NCBI GenBank assembly: GCA_963775935.1
Contig: CAVZKR010000004.1
Coordinates: 124,001-188,000 of the forward strand
DNA from: JBBIPA01 sp963775935
GTDB taxonomy: Bacteria > Chloroflexota > Dehalococcoidia > GIF9 > UBA5629
DNA length: 64,000 nt
Direction of reading: 5' to 3'
Shown: positions 8,786 to 17,094 of the stretch, piece by piece
Numbering within the stretch: position 1 is the first letter of the stretch
Layout of the letters: each line of letters opens with the position of its first letter
The notes under the pieces: generated by a model
Seen by the model: the letters and a program-made list of their open reading frames with translations, nothing else
The model's database searches: none
What the model was told of the DNA's origin: nothing
Program-made: the position numbers and the translations under genes

Positions 8786-10003
8786 ATGGAATCAAAATAT
8801 TGGCGGAAAAACCTTTACGTCATAGCTTTTGCTGAGTTTTTAGCTATAGCTGGTTTTACCATTATCAATCCTTTTTTGCCTCTCTATCTGCAACAATTTG
8901 GGAGTTTTACCAGCAAGGAAGCCGCATTCTGGTCGGGTATTGCTATAGGTGGCGGCAGTATAGCCATGTTCCTGAGCGCACCTATTTGGGGGATAGTAGC
9001 GGATCGCTTGGGACGTAAGCCCATGCTGCTTCGCTCTTTACTTGGTGGAGCTATTATTGTTGGGTTATACATTCTGGTATCAAATGTGTATGTCTTTATC
9101 GGATTACGGGTCATCCAGGGTATTTTTACCGGAACCGTGGCAGCTGCTTCAGCTTTGGTGGCAACAGTTACTCCCAGAGACAAAATACCTTTTGCGATGG
9201 GTATTCTCATGGGTGCAGTGTATGCCGGGAACAGCTTCGGTCCTCTGATGGGTGGCTTTCTGGCAGATAGTTTTGGCTTCACTACTACTTTTATGGTTAC
9301 AAGTGGTCTTCTTTTAACTGGGGGATTGCTGGTTCTATTCTCAACACAGGAACACTTTGTACCTCCCGCTAAGGAACAGCGAGTTTCACTTGTGAGCACA
9401 TTACGCTTAGCTATTTCACCTGAATTATTGCCTTTACTTGTGGTTATTATAGCTATAAATATGGGCCCACAGATGATATCGCCTATTATTACTCTTGTAA
9501 TCAGTGAAATAAATCCGGGTGGAGATGTAGCAAGTGCTGCTGGTATGGCCTTCGCGTTGATGGGTGTAATTGCCTCTGTCTCGTCTTTTGTAATCAGTCG
9601 GATAAACAAACGTTTTTCTCTGAAAAATATTCTGATTTTTTCCTGCTTAGTTACCGGTCTACTCTATCTGCCTCCTATGTGGTCGCATACTATAACCCAG
9701 ATTATCATCACAGTAGGTATTACCGGACTCCTTGTTGGAGGCACAATCATTTCGTCGAACTCGCTTATTAGCTTTTCAGTACCTATCGAAAAGCAAGGAA
9801 TAGCCTATGGATTATCACAAAGTGCTACCGCTTTAGGCAGAGGGTTGGGACCCATAATCGGAGGAGGATTAGCCCCTTTAATTGGCCTCAGACCAGTTTT
9901 CGGTGTGATAGCGGGGATTTTTGTCCTCGTTGGCTCATTAAGTGCAATTCTATTATTCAGACGATCTTCCCTTGCAGTAAAGCAAAGTCAGATTGAAAAA
10001 TAA
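8786..10003 (+). CDS. MFS transporter, copy 2
   Basis: 405 aa, about 12 TM, with the inter-TM2/3 signature GIVADRLGRKPMLLRS. It is a near-duplicate of 1382-2620. The start at ATG 8786 is forced: the ATG homologous to copy 1's start (8764) is followed by CTT TAG. A weak AGGAAAAGAG stretch lies just upstream. The duplicate copies flank the transhydroxylase-like gene, the exporter and the stress protein, so these intervening genes could be lost or amplified by recombination between them. Confidence 0.88.
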   Translation: MESKYWRKNLYVIAFAEFLAIAGFTIINPFLPLYLQQFGSFTSKEAAFWSGIAIGGGSIAMFLSAPIWGIVADRLGRKPMLLRSLLGGAIIVGLYILVSNVYVFIGLRVIQGIFTGTVAAASALVATVTPRDKIPFAMGILMGAVYAGNSFGPLMGGFLADSFGFTTTFMVTSGLLLTGGLLVLFSTQEHFVPPAKEQRVSLVSTLRLAISPELLPLLVVIIAINMGPQMISPIITLVISEINPGGDVASAAGMAFALMGVIASVSSFVISRINKRFSLKNILIFSCLVTGLLYLPPMWSHTITQIIITVGITGLLVGGTIISSNSLISFSVPIEKQGIAYGLSQSATALGRGLGPIIGGGLAPLIGLRPVFGVIAGIFVLVGSLSAILLFRRSSLAVKQSQIEK

Positions 10004-10377
10004 TTGGTTTACATTGATCAACTATAGATAGAACTGAGCTTTTATCCATATCTTTGTCGTAGCTTACAGCTATGCGCACTGTCGAGGTATGACCAAAACC
10101 TTGGGCACAATAAGTATAGTTCCATTATAACTTTCCGAACTTTATCACCCTCGAAAAAAGAGGTACAGTGTCTTCTTCGCATATTTTAAGCAAAACACGT
10201 GAACTTTTTGAAGTTGTGATTCTTGAAAATTTAGTAATACGAGTAATTGTATCGTCTGATTGTGAATCAAAAGGGTTAAATTCAGTACAATGGCGATTAA
10301 TGCACATCAGCTAGAGTGATATAATAAAAGACGGAATGAGTGACCTATCGTGTTTTTCTGGATAGAGGAGTAAGACG
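10004..10377. other. Intergenic stretch with a short repeat
   Basis: I see no convincing gene here. A minus-strand 60-codon frame (10125-10307) has no ribosome site and resembles nothing I know. Around 10229-10252 there is a block (taatacgagtaattgta) that recurs at 30283-30300 beside the duplicated tRNA end, so it may be a fossil island border. Confidence 0.4.
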
Positions 10378-10491
10378 ATGAGTAAGCGTGATAAGAAAAA
10401 GCATGCCAAGAAGGAGCATATTAATAAGTATGCCGACGGGCATAAGGGGAAGGGCAAAGGAGACAAAAAGCAGGGAAGTAAGAAGGATTAA
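10378..10491 (+). CDS. Small Lys-rich basic protein (37 aa)
   Basis: ATG 10378 lies 7 nt after GAGGAG. The 37-aa product is extremely basic and Lys/Gly/His-rich (it begins MSKRDKKKHAKKEHINKYAD and ends KQGSKKD) and has no hydrophobic segment. The good ribosome site and strong composition bias favour a real gene, possibly a nucleic-acid-binding peptide. The function is unknown. Confidence 0.6.
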   Translation: MSKRDKKKHAKKEHINKYADGHKGKGKGDKKQGSKKD

Positions 10492-11048
10492 GAGAACTTT
10501 GTAAAGGAACAAGCAAATTGTGGTTTACTAAATAAGGCTCAGCAAGTCACGCCACAAGATTACTTGATACTCAGCTTTCCCCAAAGAACCCCGCCTATCG
10601 TGTAAATAACCAGCAGCATTGACCCGGCAAACACCTAAATATAAAATGGCCTTTCTTTCTAAAATTCTATTGTATGATAAGGGGAAATCTGCTCAGACAA
10701 TTCAGTTTTCATCAGATTGGGCGTACGACTTATTTGATGCGTGGATTTCCGCATTGTAGCAACGAATAGCTATATCAAAGCGGCCGGGAGCATGAAAAAG
10801 TTAGAAAATCTTGAGCAATGGATATTATGTAATGCGTATGGCATAAATTTGGATTTGATAGGTTGAATACACTAGCCTGGTCTATTTATAGTTTGAAGTG
10901 ATAATCCGCAAAATTCTGGGGTTCAAATTAATAGGTCATGGGATTGGGCGCAGGACACACCTTCGATGTAGAATTCATTGATATTAAACAGACAAGAACA
11001 AGAAAGAATGCAAGGTAAATAACTGACTTGAGTAAAATCAGTTGGTTT
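10492..11048. other. Intergenic stretch holding a degenerate A element (A2)
   Basis: From about 10682 to 10775 a diverged copy of the A repeat is visible (TTTTCATCAGATTGGGCGTACG, later CGCATT and CAACGAATAGC). A 24-codon frame with a GGGAG site (10792-10866) is too short to call. The rest shows no recognisable feature. Confidence 0.45.
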
Positions 11049-11794
11049 TCAAGCATGAGTTATATTCAATTTAGCTATCCTTTTATTTACAGATGAATGG
11101 GTAACATATTCAACATTCCATCTAGTATTTGGTTCTAGTTTCCGTAAAGCTGAGACATATATTTCTGGGTTAACCTTTTTGGATGCCACATAATCTGCTT
11201 CGTATTCATTATGATGGCTTATGCTCATATATGCGAGTAGGCACGCCGACAACATTATCAATGCAGTTACCGCATTATCAGGTGGTCTTGGGATTATCCG
11301 CGCCAACAATATTATTGTAATAGCAATGCAAAATATCTTTCTCACATAATGCCAATCTGGAATCACATAACACTTTTTGGCATGTACGAATTCATGAGCA
11401 ACAAAAGCAAATTGCTCTTGTTCCGAAAGCTGATTAAACAAATGTTCGCCTAATAACAATTGCTTCCCAAAGCCATTCCATCCGATATTGTTCAAGCCTT
11501 TGACCTTTTTGAAAGGATTTTTTTATTCAATTCAATTCCCATATTATCAGCCAGTCGTCTGAACTCAGGAAATTCTACATAAGTGTATGGCCTTTTCCGA
11601 AAAATTTCTTTACTATTCCAGATTACTGCTAGAGCTTGCCATACTACGATAATGGCAGAAACTATAATTAAGCCTAAGGATATAGTATTAACCGGGTTAA
11701 AAGGAACAAAAGAATATATGTATCCAAAAACAAGTGATACAGCACACGAAACTAGTACAATTTTATAGGTATTATTATAAATATTTATCTTCAT
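11049..11794 (-). pseudogene. M48-family membrane metallopeptidase, frameshifted
   Basis: Two adjacent minus-strand frames together make one M48 peptidase. The first (11794-11492) has two TM segments and ends in ELNKKILSKRSKA. The second (from about 11520 to 11049) continues with the domain: HEFVH zinc-binding motif (HExxH), two more TM segments and EYEAD, the third zinc ligand motif. The frames cross near an A-rich run at 11500-11525; reading through in the second frame gives KVKGLNNIGWNGFGK, as expected before the HExxH helix. This is either a decayed gene or a sequencing or slippage frameshift. Confidence 0.75.
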
Positions 11795-11940
11795 TTATTT
11801 GCCTGTCGCCATTATGGTAAATCATGGAATTGCCTCAATGAACAACTAACCTGATATTGCTTTTGGTTCAGTATTCCATCAGGTTATCACTGGGTGTATA
11901 ATCAATGCAACTTGGTATTAAGAATTCCCTGGAGGTGCAT

Positions 11941-12744
11941 ATGGCTGAAAATGCCATAGTAATGTGCAAATACTGTAGAAAAGCATTGCCTCTTGATTAT
12001 GAAGGTAATTGTCCTTATTGTGGGAAAGCAGGTAAGCAAGTGATAGCTTCATTCCGAGCAACCGTGGGCTTAAAAGCTACAGAAGAATATGAAGGCATTT
12101 ACGAAGTGCCCGAAGCTGCTCGTTATATTGCAGCGACCACTACTTTGTTTTCACGGCAATTAAAACACATTAGCTCACGCAATTTGTTATTGTGGATTAA
12201 GACTGGCTTAGCATTGCCAACTTTGTCTAACATTCCCGCGAGAGAAATGGTTATTACCTTTGAAGATATGATTTCAATGAGGATCATAGCGTTATTAAGA
12301 GCAGCAGGGATCAGTTTTCCAAAAATAAAAGAGGCGGAAAAATATCTCAGAAAGTTAACAGGGAATCCTCGCCCTTTTGCGACTGAGCAAATATGGATTG
12401 GATACACGCATATTTTCTCCGAGTTTGAAGCATTTATAGTTGCAGCCAGCAAATCTGGACAAATGGGCATGGATTTTATCAAGGAAGATTTGAAATCTGT
12501 TCATGGTTTGACTTTTAATGAAAGACACGTCGCTTCAACTTGGGCTCCTTATAGGGATATACTTTTAAGTCCCTCAATACAATTTGGTAGACCATGTATA
12601 GCTGGGACGAGAATTCCAACCAAAACATTAGCTAATATGGTTAGAGCTGGAGACGCGATAGAATTTGTAGCTGAATCCTATGGGTTAGAAATGAACAAAG
12701 TAAAGCATGCTTTTGAATGGGAAAATATTTTAGTCACTAAATGA
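11941..12744 (+). CDS. Zinc-ribbon/MerR-like DUF433 antitoxin
   Basis: The start at ATG 11941 is chosen because GGAGG lies 5 nt upstream; the in-frame ATG at 11905 lacks a site. The product is 267 aa. An N-terminal zinc ribbon (CKYC near residue 9, CPYC near residue 25) leads to a MerR-like helix-turn-helix region (IYEVPEAARYI). The C-terminal DUF433 domain has the characteristic PSIQFGRPCIAGTRIPT motif. It ends 10 nt before the DUF5615 gene, so it is the DNA-binding antitoxin of a type II-like pair and probably represses its own operon. The zinc ribbon is an uncommon addition. Confidence 0.8.
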   Translation: MAENAIVMCKYCRKALPLDYEGNCPYCGKAGKQVIASFRATVGLKATEEYEGIYEVPEAARYIAATTTLFSRQLKHISSRNLLLWIKTGLALPTLSNIPAREMVITFEDMISMRIIALLRAAGISFPKIKEAEKYLRKLTGNPRPFATEQIWIGYTHIFSEFEAFIVAASKSGQMGMDFIKEDLKSVHGLTFNERHVASTWAPYRDILLSPSIQFGRPCIAGTRIPTKTLANMVRAGDAIEFVAESYGLEMNKVKHAFEWENILVTK

Positions 12745-12754
12745 AAATGTAACC

Positions 12755-13141
12755 ATGTATCTTCTAGATGAAAATCTTAGCCCTAAAATAGCGCAGGCGT
12801 TAAGACTATTTAGTTTGGACATTAAAACCATAGAAGAGGCGTTTGGACGTTGGGCTGTAAGTGATAAGGATATTGTAGATTGGCTTGAAAAAACTGGAGC
12901 TATTTGGCTTACAGAGGATGTATCGGCTAGAAAACAACATGAACATCTGTTAAAGACAAAGCGTATTAGTGCGATTTGGATTAGACAACCTAAACAAGGC
13001 TTGGTTTTATGGGAACAATTTAAGATTATTGTTAGGGAAATTGATCGAATCGCTGAAATCGTTAAGCATTGTCACGGAGCAGTACATATCCAGATCGGTA
13101 AAAAGACTAAGGCTACGATAACTTGGGATGAAAAACCCTGA
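12755..13141 (+). CDS. DUF5615 PIN-like toxin
   Basis: 128 aa. The N-terminal YLLDENLSPKIAQALR and a following (V)DWLEKTGAIWLTEDV match DUF5615, a minimal PIN-like nuclease group whose acidic residues (Asp5, Glu6, Asp62 and Asp75 region) would bind metal. It probably cleaves RNA. There is no ribosome site of its own; translation is likely coupled to the antitoxin gene 10 nt upstream. Confidence 0.8.
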   Translation: MYLLDENLSPKIAQALRLFSLDIKTIEEAFGRWAVSDKDIVDWLEKTGAIWLTEDVSARKQHEHLLKTKRISAIWIRQPKQGLVLWEQFKIIVREIDRIAEIVKHCHGAVHIQIGKKTKATITWDEKP

Positions 13142-13326
13142 TCATAACATATTTAAGACTAAAGGGGCCGGCTTTGGCTTAACCGGTATCGCATGCTGTT
13201 TAATTCCTTCTACTTACATGTAAACCTGTAATGCTTCCTTTTAGCATTCCCTTCCAAAATACCGAGTGGTATAATTCTTCGTAAATAGAGAAAAATTCCA
13301 AAAGAGCCTTGATTTCGGGGGATAAA

Positions 13327-14043
13327 ATGGGTTTATTTGGGAAAAAGCAAAAAGTTACAACTGAAGAATTTTGTAAAAAATGGTATGACGAAGGTATTTT
13401 CAATCCTATGTTGGGTTTAAGTGAAAATTATATGCAAATTTATTGTGAACAAGCACTTAAATCCCTAATTGAAGTAGATAAGTCTTTTTTATCTATTAAT
13501 AAGGACGAGTTTACTCGTGAAATGACGGCTATCCGGATAGAATTATTTGGTCTTGCTTGGGGGCAGCTGGTTAAAAAAGATAAATTTATTATGGAACAGG
13601 CTCTTTTTACGAAGAATTATTTAATCAATAACAATAGACATGATATTTATGATATTTTAATTGAATATAATAATGCTGTCGCAAAGTCAACTACGAGAGA
13701 TAAGGATTTCAAAGAAAAAAGTGATTTACAAAATGCATTATCTAATAAAGCTAGAATGGATCGGTACTCCGAATTGGCAACAAAATTGAATCTCTCATCT
13801 GCATCAAAAACTAATGAAGATGCCAATCTTTTTGAATGTATCGGACGTATTGGAAACCGTACCGGAGTGGAAGAAATACGGCATCTATATTCTCCCGTTG
13901 TGGCATTTTTGGGCATACAGCTTCGCATGCGACTGGGATTACCCTCGGATATTCAAACGGATGCTCTTGGTAGGCTAAGCGCTATTATATTCGGCTTTTA
14001 TAAAGGTGCGAAAGAATCCATAGAGAAAATCACTCTACAATAA
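13327..14043 (+). CDS. Hypothetical protein, mostly helical
   Basis: 238 aa from ATG 13327, which has a GGGGGAT stretch just upstream; the TTG at 13309 is less likely. The product starts MGLFGKKQKVTTEEFCKKWY. It has no signal or TM segment and is rich in predicted helix, Lys and Asn. I do not recognise a family. The gene is AT-rich and lies between the toxin-antitoxin pair and repeat A3. Confidence 0.7.
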   Translation: MGLFGKKQKVTTEEFCKKWYDEGIFNPMLGLSENYMQIYCEQALKSLIEVDKSFLSINKDEFTREMTAIRIELFGLAWGQLVKKDKFIMEQALFTKNYLINNNRHDIYDILIEYNNAVAKSTTRDKDFKEKSDLQNALSNKARMDRYSELATKLNLSSASKTNEDANLFECIGRIGNRTGVEEIRHLYSPVVAFLGIQLRMRLGLPSDIQTDALGRLSAIIFGFYKGAKESIEKITLQ

Positions 14044-14098
14044 TTTGTATACTTTTTATCTAATCACCCATTGTATTACATTTACAGCTAAATATATT

Positions 14099-14230
14099 GG
14101 CCTTCTTTTTGTAATATTCATCAATGATAAGGTAAGATCTCCGGATATCTTTTCGTTTTCATAACATTGGGCGTACCTATATTCTAATGCCGAGATTCTT
14201 GCATTTGGTGCACAAATTGGCCTATGACCA
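14099..14230. repeat. Dispersed A element (A3)
   Basis: A good copy of the A repeat: CATAACATTGGGCGTACC, then TCTAATGCCGAGATTCTTGC, then ATTTGGTGCACAAATTGGCC. Its left edge carries the AAGGTAAGATCTCC block also seen in degenerate form in other copies. Confidence 0.7.
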
Positions 14231-14401
14231 TAGCTCGCTCGACCGAAAGACCACAGAAAGGCAAATTAACTCGTGGTTCGAATGAGCATTTTGAATCGAC
14301 GCTCATCTAGAGTAATACAATCAGATTAACAAAGCGATCGACACTGGGATGATATTATCAGTATGATATAATATTTCTGACAAAAGCAAGGAGATGGAGA
14401 A

Positions 14402-14557
14402 GTGAGCGATGAAACGTATCAAGAAGCTGTAGTTTGCGGGAACTGTGATTTTAAAGGCAAAGTTACTATTCCTAAGGGGAAATTAGTGAGAGAAGCCCCT
14501 TGCCCAAAATGTGGAAATAAGACATTGCGCGTGGCACTCTCAGGCGAGGTGAGTTAA
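14402..14557 (+). CDS. Small zinc-ribbon protein (51 aa)
   Basis: GTG start at 14402 behind AAGGAGATGGAG. The product has two Cys pairs, C12-x2-C15 and C34-x2-C37, spaced as in a zinc ribbon or rubredoxin-like knuckle (VCGNCDFKGK and APCPKCGNK). It has no hydrophobic segment. It may bind nucleic acid or act as a partner subunit; the function is unknown. Confidence 0.75.
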   Translation: MSDETYQEAVVCGNCDFKGKVTIPKGKLVREAPCPKCGNKTLRVALSGEVS

Positions 14558-14700
14558 TTCCAGGGCGATCGATTGCAGTTCTCATACACTTACGCCAGTA
14601 GTCAAGAATACAACATGCTTGCTGTGGATGCGTAGCTAATACGAAGGCTCTGAACTTAAGCGGAGGTGGCAATAGTAATCACTATAATGCAAGATTCTAC

Positions 14701-14830
14701 GGTCAAATTTGGGCATATCCTTGTCCCAACGCTCAGAATTTCGCATTTGGTAAACAAGGAAGCCTATTAAAAATAGCTGGCGCTAAACAAATTGGAGTCT
14801 GAAGGTGGTACAATTGTTAGGGGCAGGTCA
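14701..14830. repeat. Dispersed A element (A4), longer form
   Basis: The copy runs from TTTGGGCATATCC through TCGCATTTGGTAAACAAGGA to the distal block AAATTGGAGTCTGAAGGTGG and TACAATTGTTAGGGGCAGGT. The distal block is shared with copies A6 and A7. TACAAT could act as a -10 box, but no gene follows on the plus strand here. Confidence 0.7.
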
Positions 14831-14881
14831 CAGATGCTTCCCTTCGCTCAATTTCCGCTAGGCAGTGACTTCCCTAGGTAA

Positions 14882-15274
14882 CTAGCTACCTTTTGCCGCA
14901 CGCCAGGGATATAGAGCCATTAAAGCCACGAAGAAGACGGCATCAATGATAATCCCCGTCCCCACCTGTTCAAAGGTAACGAAACCCCGCATCATTGAGT
15001 ACACCTCGACGGCTAGAGCAAGAATAGCCCCCACTATGGCAAACTGTACCCACATAATGTGCTTCAGCGGGTCCCGTACTGCTGCGACTATGACAAAGGC
15101 ACCACCCGCAATGTAGCAGACGCCAAGCAGCGCGTGAAGGTATGGCGACCATTCAGGCCCCTTTGCAAAACCCATCATCGCACCTAATTGCTCAGGAGCA
15201 AAAACCAACGCCAGACCAAGTAAAATCCATATCGCCGCCCCAATAATCATCACTACCTTTAGAGCTCGTATCAT
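14882..15274 (-). CDS. Four-TM integral membrane protein
   Basis: 130 aa, with hydrophobic segments at about 7-27, 47-65, 73-92 and 106-124. It starts MIRALKVVMIIGAAIWILLG and has no catalytic motif. It lies 51 nt downstream of another small membrane protein gene on the same strand, so the two are probably an operon. Family not recognised. Confidence 0.75.
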   Translation of the reverse strand: MIRALKVVMIIGAAIWILLGLALVFAPEQLGAMMGFAKGPEWSPYLHALLGVCYIAGGAFVIVAAVRDPLKHIMWVQFAIVGAILALAVEVYSMMRGFVTFEQVGTGIIIDAVFFVALMALYPWRAAKGS

Positions 15275-15325
15275 TACTCATCTCCTGTAATAAGATTGAC
15301 TAGAAAAAACTAAGCTAGTTGCTGA

Positions 15326-15670
15326 TTAGCTATACTGAGGTAGCTTAAAAGCCTTGGTCGCTATCGTCTCAATTAAGAAACCCCAGATGATCACAATGAT
15401 AAAAGCCACCCAAGGGTCTAGACCAGTTCCGATGAGGCCTATCGCTGTGAACAGACCGAACAAAGCACCCCAGAACGCCCCATGAGCTGCCCAGTTCATT
15501 CTTATAGAACTCGCTCCAATTGCCACACCCATAACCGTGTGATTGAGCAAAAGGGAGATACCCATAGGCCAAAAATCAATCTGGGCAGTATACTTCGACA
15601 ATAGCATGCATATGATGCCAAAGACTGCCCCAAAGATTGTGGTAATAGCCAGCCGAGATAATTTATTCAC
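15326..15670 (-). CDS. Small integral membrane protein
   Basis: 114 aa from GTG 15670, with AAGGAGGAG placed well upstream. It has about four hydrophobic segments. It is the first gene of a two-gene minus-strand operon whose leader holds a strong hairpin terminator (15714-15757). Family not recognised. Confidence 0.75.
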   Translation of the reverse strand: MNKLSRLAITTIFGAVFGIICMLLSKYTAQIDFWPMGISLLLNHTVMGVAIGASSIRMNWAAHGAFWGALFGLFTAIGLIGTGLDPWVAFIIVIIWGFLIETIATKAFKLPQYS

Positions 15671-15713
15671 CTTGATACTCCTCCTTCTCTAAACAAAATA
15701 CTTTATAATCAAA

Positions 15714-15757
15714 AAGGGCACTGGCAACCGCAACTAAATTGCGAATCCAGTGCCCTT
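15714..15757 (-). terminator. Hairpin terminator/attenuator in the leader of the membrane-protein operon
   Basis: The arms AAGGGCACTGG (15714-15724) and CCAGTGCCCTT (15747-15757) pair perfectly over 11 bp, with an inner CGCAA/TTGCG stem. Read on the minus strand the hairpin is followed by a T run, so it is an intrinsic terminator. It sits between the promoter at 15828-15855 and the GTG at 15670, which suggests attenuation. Confidence 0.7.
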
Positions 15758-15827
15758 ACCAAATTCCCAACTTCCTTCAAATAAACCTATTTGTTTATGT
15801 GATTATTATGTTGATCTGTATAGTCCT

Positions 15828-15855
15828 ACTATATAGTTGCCTGGAGGTTTGTCAA
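15828..15855 (-). promoter_or_regulatory. Sigma-70-type promoter for the membrane-protein operon
   Basis: On the minus strand TTGACA (15855-15850), a 16-bp spacer and TATAGT (15833-15828) make a near-consensus promoter. Transcription would start near 15820 and give a leader of about 150 nt. Confidence 0.65.
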
Positions 15856-15883
15856 TACGATAAAGCTACTGACACGAGCCAAG

Positions 15884-15980
15884 TTATACCTTTATATTAT
15901 CCACCCGCCCAAACCTTTTATAACTTTCTACTGCATCCAAACATCCCACAGCATGACAATATCGATTAGTCGTGCTTATA
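15884..15980 (-). pseudogene. Tyrosine recombinase 3'-end remnant (B2)
   Basis: The minus strand reads STTNRYCHAVGCLDAVESYK then RFGRVDNIKV and a stop at 15884-15886. This is an integrase C-terminus of the second subfamily (NRYC...AVGC...EA/SHKR...VDNIKV), with the preceding domain missing. Confidence 0.8.
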
Positions 15981-16014
15981 ATAGTTCAGACAATTCTAAA
16001 TAAGGGGGTAAATT

Positions 16015-16668
16015 ATGCCTAATTCAGAACAGCGCATGATAAAAACCGCATTATCTCCAAATAGACTCGAGGCTCTAACCGATGGGGTCTTCGCTATCGC
16101 AATGACACTATTGGTATTGGGGCTCGGTGAACCCATGCTAAAAGGAAGCTCAATGCACCAGGAATTTACGCAGTTACTTGATATGTGGCCAAAATTCACA
16201 AGCTACGTCGTTACGTTCTTAATGCTAGGCTATATGTGGTCCATGCATCATTGGCAGTTCAGTTTCATTAAACGTTCAGATAGCGTGTTGATCTGGATAA
16301 ACATTCTCTTTCTGATGTTTACATCGCTACTACCCTTTTCAACGTTTCTTCTAGGTGAGTATATAGGACAGCAGTTGCCGGTCCTAGTATATGGGGGCAA
16401 TTATATGGCGTGTATGCTTATGTGCTTTATGAAGTGGTCATATGCCACGGGAAAATATCGACTAGTAGATACAAATATTGACTGGCATGAAGTAAGAATA
16501 CGTAATATGGCAGTAATGATTGGTATAGCCCTTTTCGCGATTGCTATGGGCATATCATACCTAAATCCTATTGTGTCAATTGGTCTTTTTGCCGCGACTA
16601 TTATTTCCGCTATGATATTCTCAACGCTTCGATTTCGTATACGCGTTGCTGAACAAGTAGCAAAATAG
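16015..16668 (+). CDS. TMEM175-like (DUF1211) potassium channel protein
   Basis: 217 aa, about six TM segments. The first helix carries RLEALTDGVFAIAMTLLVLG, the signature of the TMEM175/DUF1211 family, whose bacterial members form tetrameric K+ channels. A GGGGGT ribosome site precedes ATG 16015. It lies between recombinase remnants B2 and B3, like a single-gene unit. Confidence 0.88.
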   Translation: MPNSEQRMIKTALSPNRLEALTDGVFAIAMTLLVLGLGEPMLKGSSMHQEFTQLLDMWPKFTSYVVTFLMLGYMWSMHHWQFSFIKRSDSVLIWINILFLMFTSLLPFSTFLLGEYIGQQLPVLVYGGNYMACMLMCFMKWSYATGKYRLVDTNIDWHEVRIRNMAVMIGIALFAIAMGISYLNPIVSIGLFAATIISAMIFSTLRFRIRVAEQVAK

Positions 16669-16737
16669 GTGAAAATATCAAGTACGTTAATTCACTCTGG
16701 TAACTGACCTGCTCCTATACCTAGTCCCGGTATAATT

Positions 16738-16836
16738 TCATACTTTTATATTATCAATCGGCGAATACCTCTTATGTGCCTCCACTGCATACAAGCATCC
16801 TACAGCCCGACAATATCTATTAGTCATCATCAATGT
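16738..16836 (-). pseudogene. Tyrosine recombinase 3'-end remnant (B3)
   Basis: The minus strand reads TLMMTNRYCRAVGCLYAVEA then HKRYSPIDNIKV and a stop at 16738-16740. Homology stops at nearly the same codon as in B2 and B4. Confidence 0.82.
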
Positions 16837-16870
16837 AAGGTAAAATTAAGTAAAGTGAGGTTTGATTGCA

Positions 16871-16924
16871 TTGACAATTTGTATTTTTAGGTATAGATTA
16901 TGCATGTCGAAAGTGAATATTCAC
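16871..16924 (+). promoter_or_regulatory. Promoter and palindrome upstream of the beta-helix gene
   Basis: TTGACA (16871-16876), a 17-bp spacer and TAGATT (16894-16899). An almost identical arrangement lies at 18322-18350 before the caspase gene. The perfect 12-bp palindrome GTGAATATTCAC (16913-16924) lies just after the predicted start point and could be an operator. Confidence 0.6.
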
Positions 16925-16982
16925 AGGGGACGTTGAAGTACTACTTTAATTTGGTCACTTGAGTGGTAGGGAGTCAATAGTG

Positions 16983-17008
16983 AAACCGGCCTGAAAAGGT
17001 CGGTTTTT
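16983..17008 (+). terminator. Intrinsic terminator in the leader of the beta-helix gene
   Basis: AAACCGGCC pairs with GGTCGGTTT (one G-U) around a short loop and is followed by a T run. Because it lies between the promoter and ATG 17095 it may be an attenuator. I do not recognise a riboswitch class upstream of it. Confidence 0.6.
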
Positions 17009-17094
17009 ATATTTTTAAAGGGGAGGTGGTTCTATGACCTAGCAAGGCGGATGACAAATCGGTACGTTAATTTCTTAAGGGGAGGTTTTTAAAG

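Noticed and set aside
10125..10307. 60-codon minus-strand frame as an integrase N-terminus
   Set aside because: The sequence does not show the SAM-like core-binding pattern seen in B11 and has no ribosome site.
11049..11794. M48 peptidase interruption as another selenocysteine gene
   Set aside because: The two halves are in different reading frames, so recoding of TGA cannot join them; a frameshift is needed.
16900..17008. Cyclic-di-GMP or other known riboswitch before the beta-helix gene
   Set aside because: The leader has a terminator but none of the conserved aptamer segments I know; kept only as a terminator.
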